Source: an uncultured Oxalobacteraceae bacterium
GTDB taxonomy: Bacteria > Pseudomonadota > Gammaproteobacteria > Burkholderiales > Burkholderiaceae
Direction of reading: 5' to 3'
NCBI GenBank assembly: GCA_946479705.1
Contig: CAMLHI010000092.1
Coordinates: 1-7,582, forward strand
Length of the DNA stretch: 7,582 nt
Both the position numbers and the translations under genes were made by a program. This document shows, piece after piece, positions 6,708 through 7,582 of this stretch (positions are counted from its first letter, which is position 1; the number at the start of each line of letters is the position of its first letter). Below the pieces are notes generated by a model. It was not told where the DNA came from. It saw only the letters and a list, made by a program, of their open reading frames with translations, and ran no database searches.

Positions 6708-7229
6708 CTATTTGTCGAGCTGCTTGAGGATCTTGTCGGTGATGTCGATGCGTGGGCTCGACCAGGCCGATTCCTGCAGCACGATGTCGAGCTTTTCCTG
6801 CTCGGCGATCTGTTCGATCAGCTTGTAGGCCTTCTGCGCGATGTTGGCGCGCTCTTCGCTCTTGCGCTGCAGGAGGTCTTCGCGGAACTCGCGCTGGGTG
6901 CGCTGCAGGTCCTTGTCGAGATCGTACAGCTCGCGCGTGCGCTTGGTGCGCTCGGCTTCGGGCAGGTTGGGCGCGTCGTTATCGAGCTTGTCCGAGGCAG
7001 TCTTGAACTTGGCGATCATGTCCTGGATGGCCTTCTGGCGCTTGGAGAACTCGGCTTCGATCTTGGCGTCGGCCTGCTTGGCGAGCTTGGACTCGGTCAT
7101 CAGGCGTTCGGTAAAGACGTAGCCGATCCTGCTCGGCGCCTGTTGCGCCTGGGCCGCCACGGCGCATGCGCACAGGGCAGCGAACAGGGCGAGCCGCCGT
7201 GGCAGCGTGGCAGTCATCGTGTTCAACAT
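6708..7229 (-). CDS. skp: OmpH/Skp-family periplasmic chaperone
   Basis: This 173-residue precursor belongs to the Skp (OmpH) family. These trimeric, jellyfish-shaped periplasmic chaperones hold unfolded outer-membrane proteins on the way to the BAM complex. The N-terminus has an Sec signal peptide: Arg11-Arg12, then the hydrophobic stretch [14 protein letters not shown] and an AQA site, with likely cleavage after Ala28. The mature chain starts near [19 protein letters not shown] with a following SKLA is the family's beta-strand entry. Residues about 50-145 are highly charged and rich in Lys, Glu, Arg and Gln, as expected for the helical tentacles, and the C-terminal KLDIVLQES is the closing strand. 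Mature length is about 145 residues (E. coli 141). The start ATG at 7229 has GGAG 4 bases upstream; a TTG at 7241 lies before that site and a further ATG at 7217 after it. It sits 47 bases after bamA. Confidence 0.96.
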   Translation of the reverse strand: MLNTMTATLPRRLALFAALCACAVAAQAQQAPSRIGYVFTERLMTESKLAKQADAKIEAEFSKRQKAIQDMIAKFKTASDKLDNDAPNLPEAERTKRTRELYDLDKDLQRTQREFREDLLQRKSEERANIAQKAYKLIEQIAEQEKLDIVLQESAWSSPRIDITDKILKQLDK

Positions 7230-7233
7230 AATT

Positions 7234-7237
7234 CTCC
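7234..7237 (-). promoter_or_regulatory. Shine-Dalgarno site of skp
   Basis: GGAG on the minus strand, followed by AATT and the ATG at 7229. It selects this start over the nearby TTG (7241) and the downstream ATG (7217), and leaves a normal-sized signal peptide. Confidence 0.65.
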
Positions 7238-7276
7238 GCAATCCAAATATGAATCCATGTGACAGTGCAGCGTTGG

Positions 7277-7582
7277 TCAGAATCCGGTCCCCATCTGGAA
7301 CTGGAAGCGCTCGAGCCGGTCGCCCGGCTTGGCGTTCAGGGGCTTAGCATAACTCAACTTGAGCGGCCCCACCGGGGAAATCCACGACAGGCCCAGGCCG
7401 GTGGACGCGCGCAGCTGGTTGGCGCGAATCGGCTCGCCTTCCTGGTAGATCTGGCCGACATCGACAAAGCCGAACCAGCGCAGGCTGCGGTCCTGTCCAC
7501 TGCCTGGGAAGGGCATCTGCAGTTCGGCATTGCCGATCACGCGGGTGGCGCCGCCCTGGGCATCGCCGTAGGTCGGTTCGAC
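7277..7582 (-). CDS. bamA: Outer-membrane protein assembly factor BamA, C-terminal end (5' part outside window)
   Basis: This is the last 101 residues of an Omp85-family barrel, the core insertase of the BAM complex in the outer membrane. The frame is open to the window edge, so the POTRA domains and most of the barrel lie beyond it. Conserved pieces from the last strands are visible: NAELQMPFPG, FGFVDVGQIY (strand with the FxDxG pattern), LRASTGLGLSWISPVGPLKLSYA and the ending FQFQMGTGF. The terminal Phe with alternating hydrophobic residues is the outer-membrane beta-signal. The next genes downstream, skp and lpxD, are the usual partners of bamA, which supports the call over TamA or other Omp85 members. 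The 47-base gap to skp has no clear terminator or promoter. Confidence 0.95.
   Translation of the reverse strand, partial: VEPTYGDAQGGATRVIGNAELQMPFPGSGQDRSLRWFGFVDVGQIYQEGEPIRANQLRASTGLGLSWISPVGPLKLSYAKPLNAKPGDRLERFQFQMGTGF

Noticed and set aside
5779..6828. 349-codon open frame on the + strand opposite lpxD
   Set aside because: Its apparent repeats (Ala/Gly/Asp/His) mirror the hexapeptide repeats of LpxD on the other strand; no independent coding evidence.
7230..7276. Possible promoter (including sigma-E type) in the bamA-skp gap
   Set aside because: The gap has an AT-rich patch but no pair of -35 and -10 elements at proper spacing that I could defend.

Overview
The window is GC-rich, densely coding chromosomal DNA from a Gram-negative bacterium. 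Gene content, gene order and protein character point to a betaproteobacterium, most likely Burkholderiales and plausibly Oxalobacteraceae (Massilia/Duganella/Janthinobacterium type). That placement is inferred from reading the proteins, not from a search. There is no sign of mobile DNA, phage, CRISPR, or RNA genes, and no gap between genes exceeds about 65 bases.

Layout. Positions 1-468 (+ strand) hold the C-terminal part of a short-chain dehydrogenase/reductase. Everything else is on the minus strand. Read in the direction of transcription from 7582 down, the order is: the C-terminal end of bamA; skp (ompH); lpxD; fabZ; lpxA; lpxB; rnhB; a TrmH/SpoU-family RNA methyltransferase; and a response regulator with a REC domain followed by an EAL domain. 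The last gene ends exactly where the convergent dehydrogenase gene ends, with no base between the two stop codons.

How the genes work together. bamA to lpxB is the classic outer-membrane biogenesis cluster. BamA inserts beta-barrel proteins and Skp chaperones them across the periplasm. LpxA, LpxD and LpxB build the lipid A disaccharide. FabZ works on the same 3-hydroxyacyl-ACP pool that LpxA and LpxD draw from. rnhB (RNase HII) follows as it does in E. coli, but the next gene here is an RNA methyltransferase rather than dnaE. From lpxD to the methyltransferase every stop codon overlaps the next start (TAATG, TAATG, 17 bases, ATGA, ATGA), which implies one translationally coupled transcript.

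The window is mainly conserved core genome, and I see no wholly new system in it. The points most worth a second look are at residue level. The REC-EAL protein aligns without gaps to the RocR active-site numbering but has valine in place of a catalytic glutamate and EAF in place of EAL, so it may be a c-di-GMP sensor rather than a phosphodiesterase. LpxA carries Met at the acyl-chain ruler position, as in Pseudomonas, which predicts 3-hydroxydecanoyl lipid A. LpxB has an unusual substitution beside its catalytic Asp.
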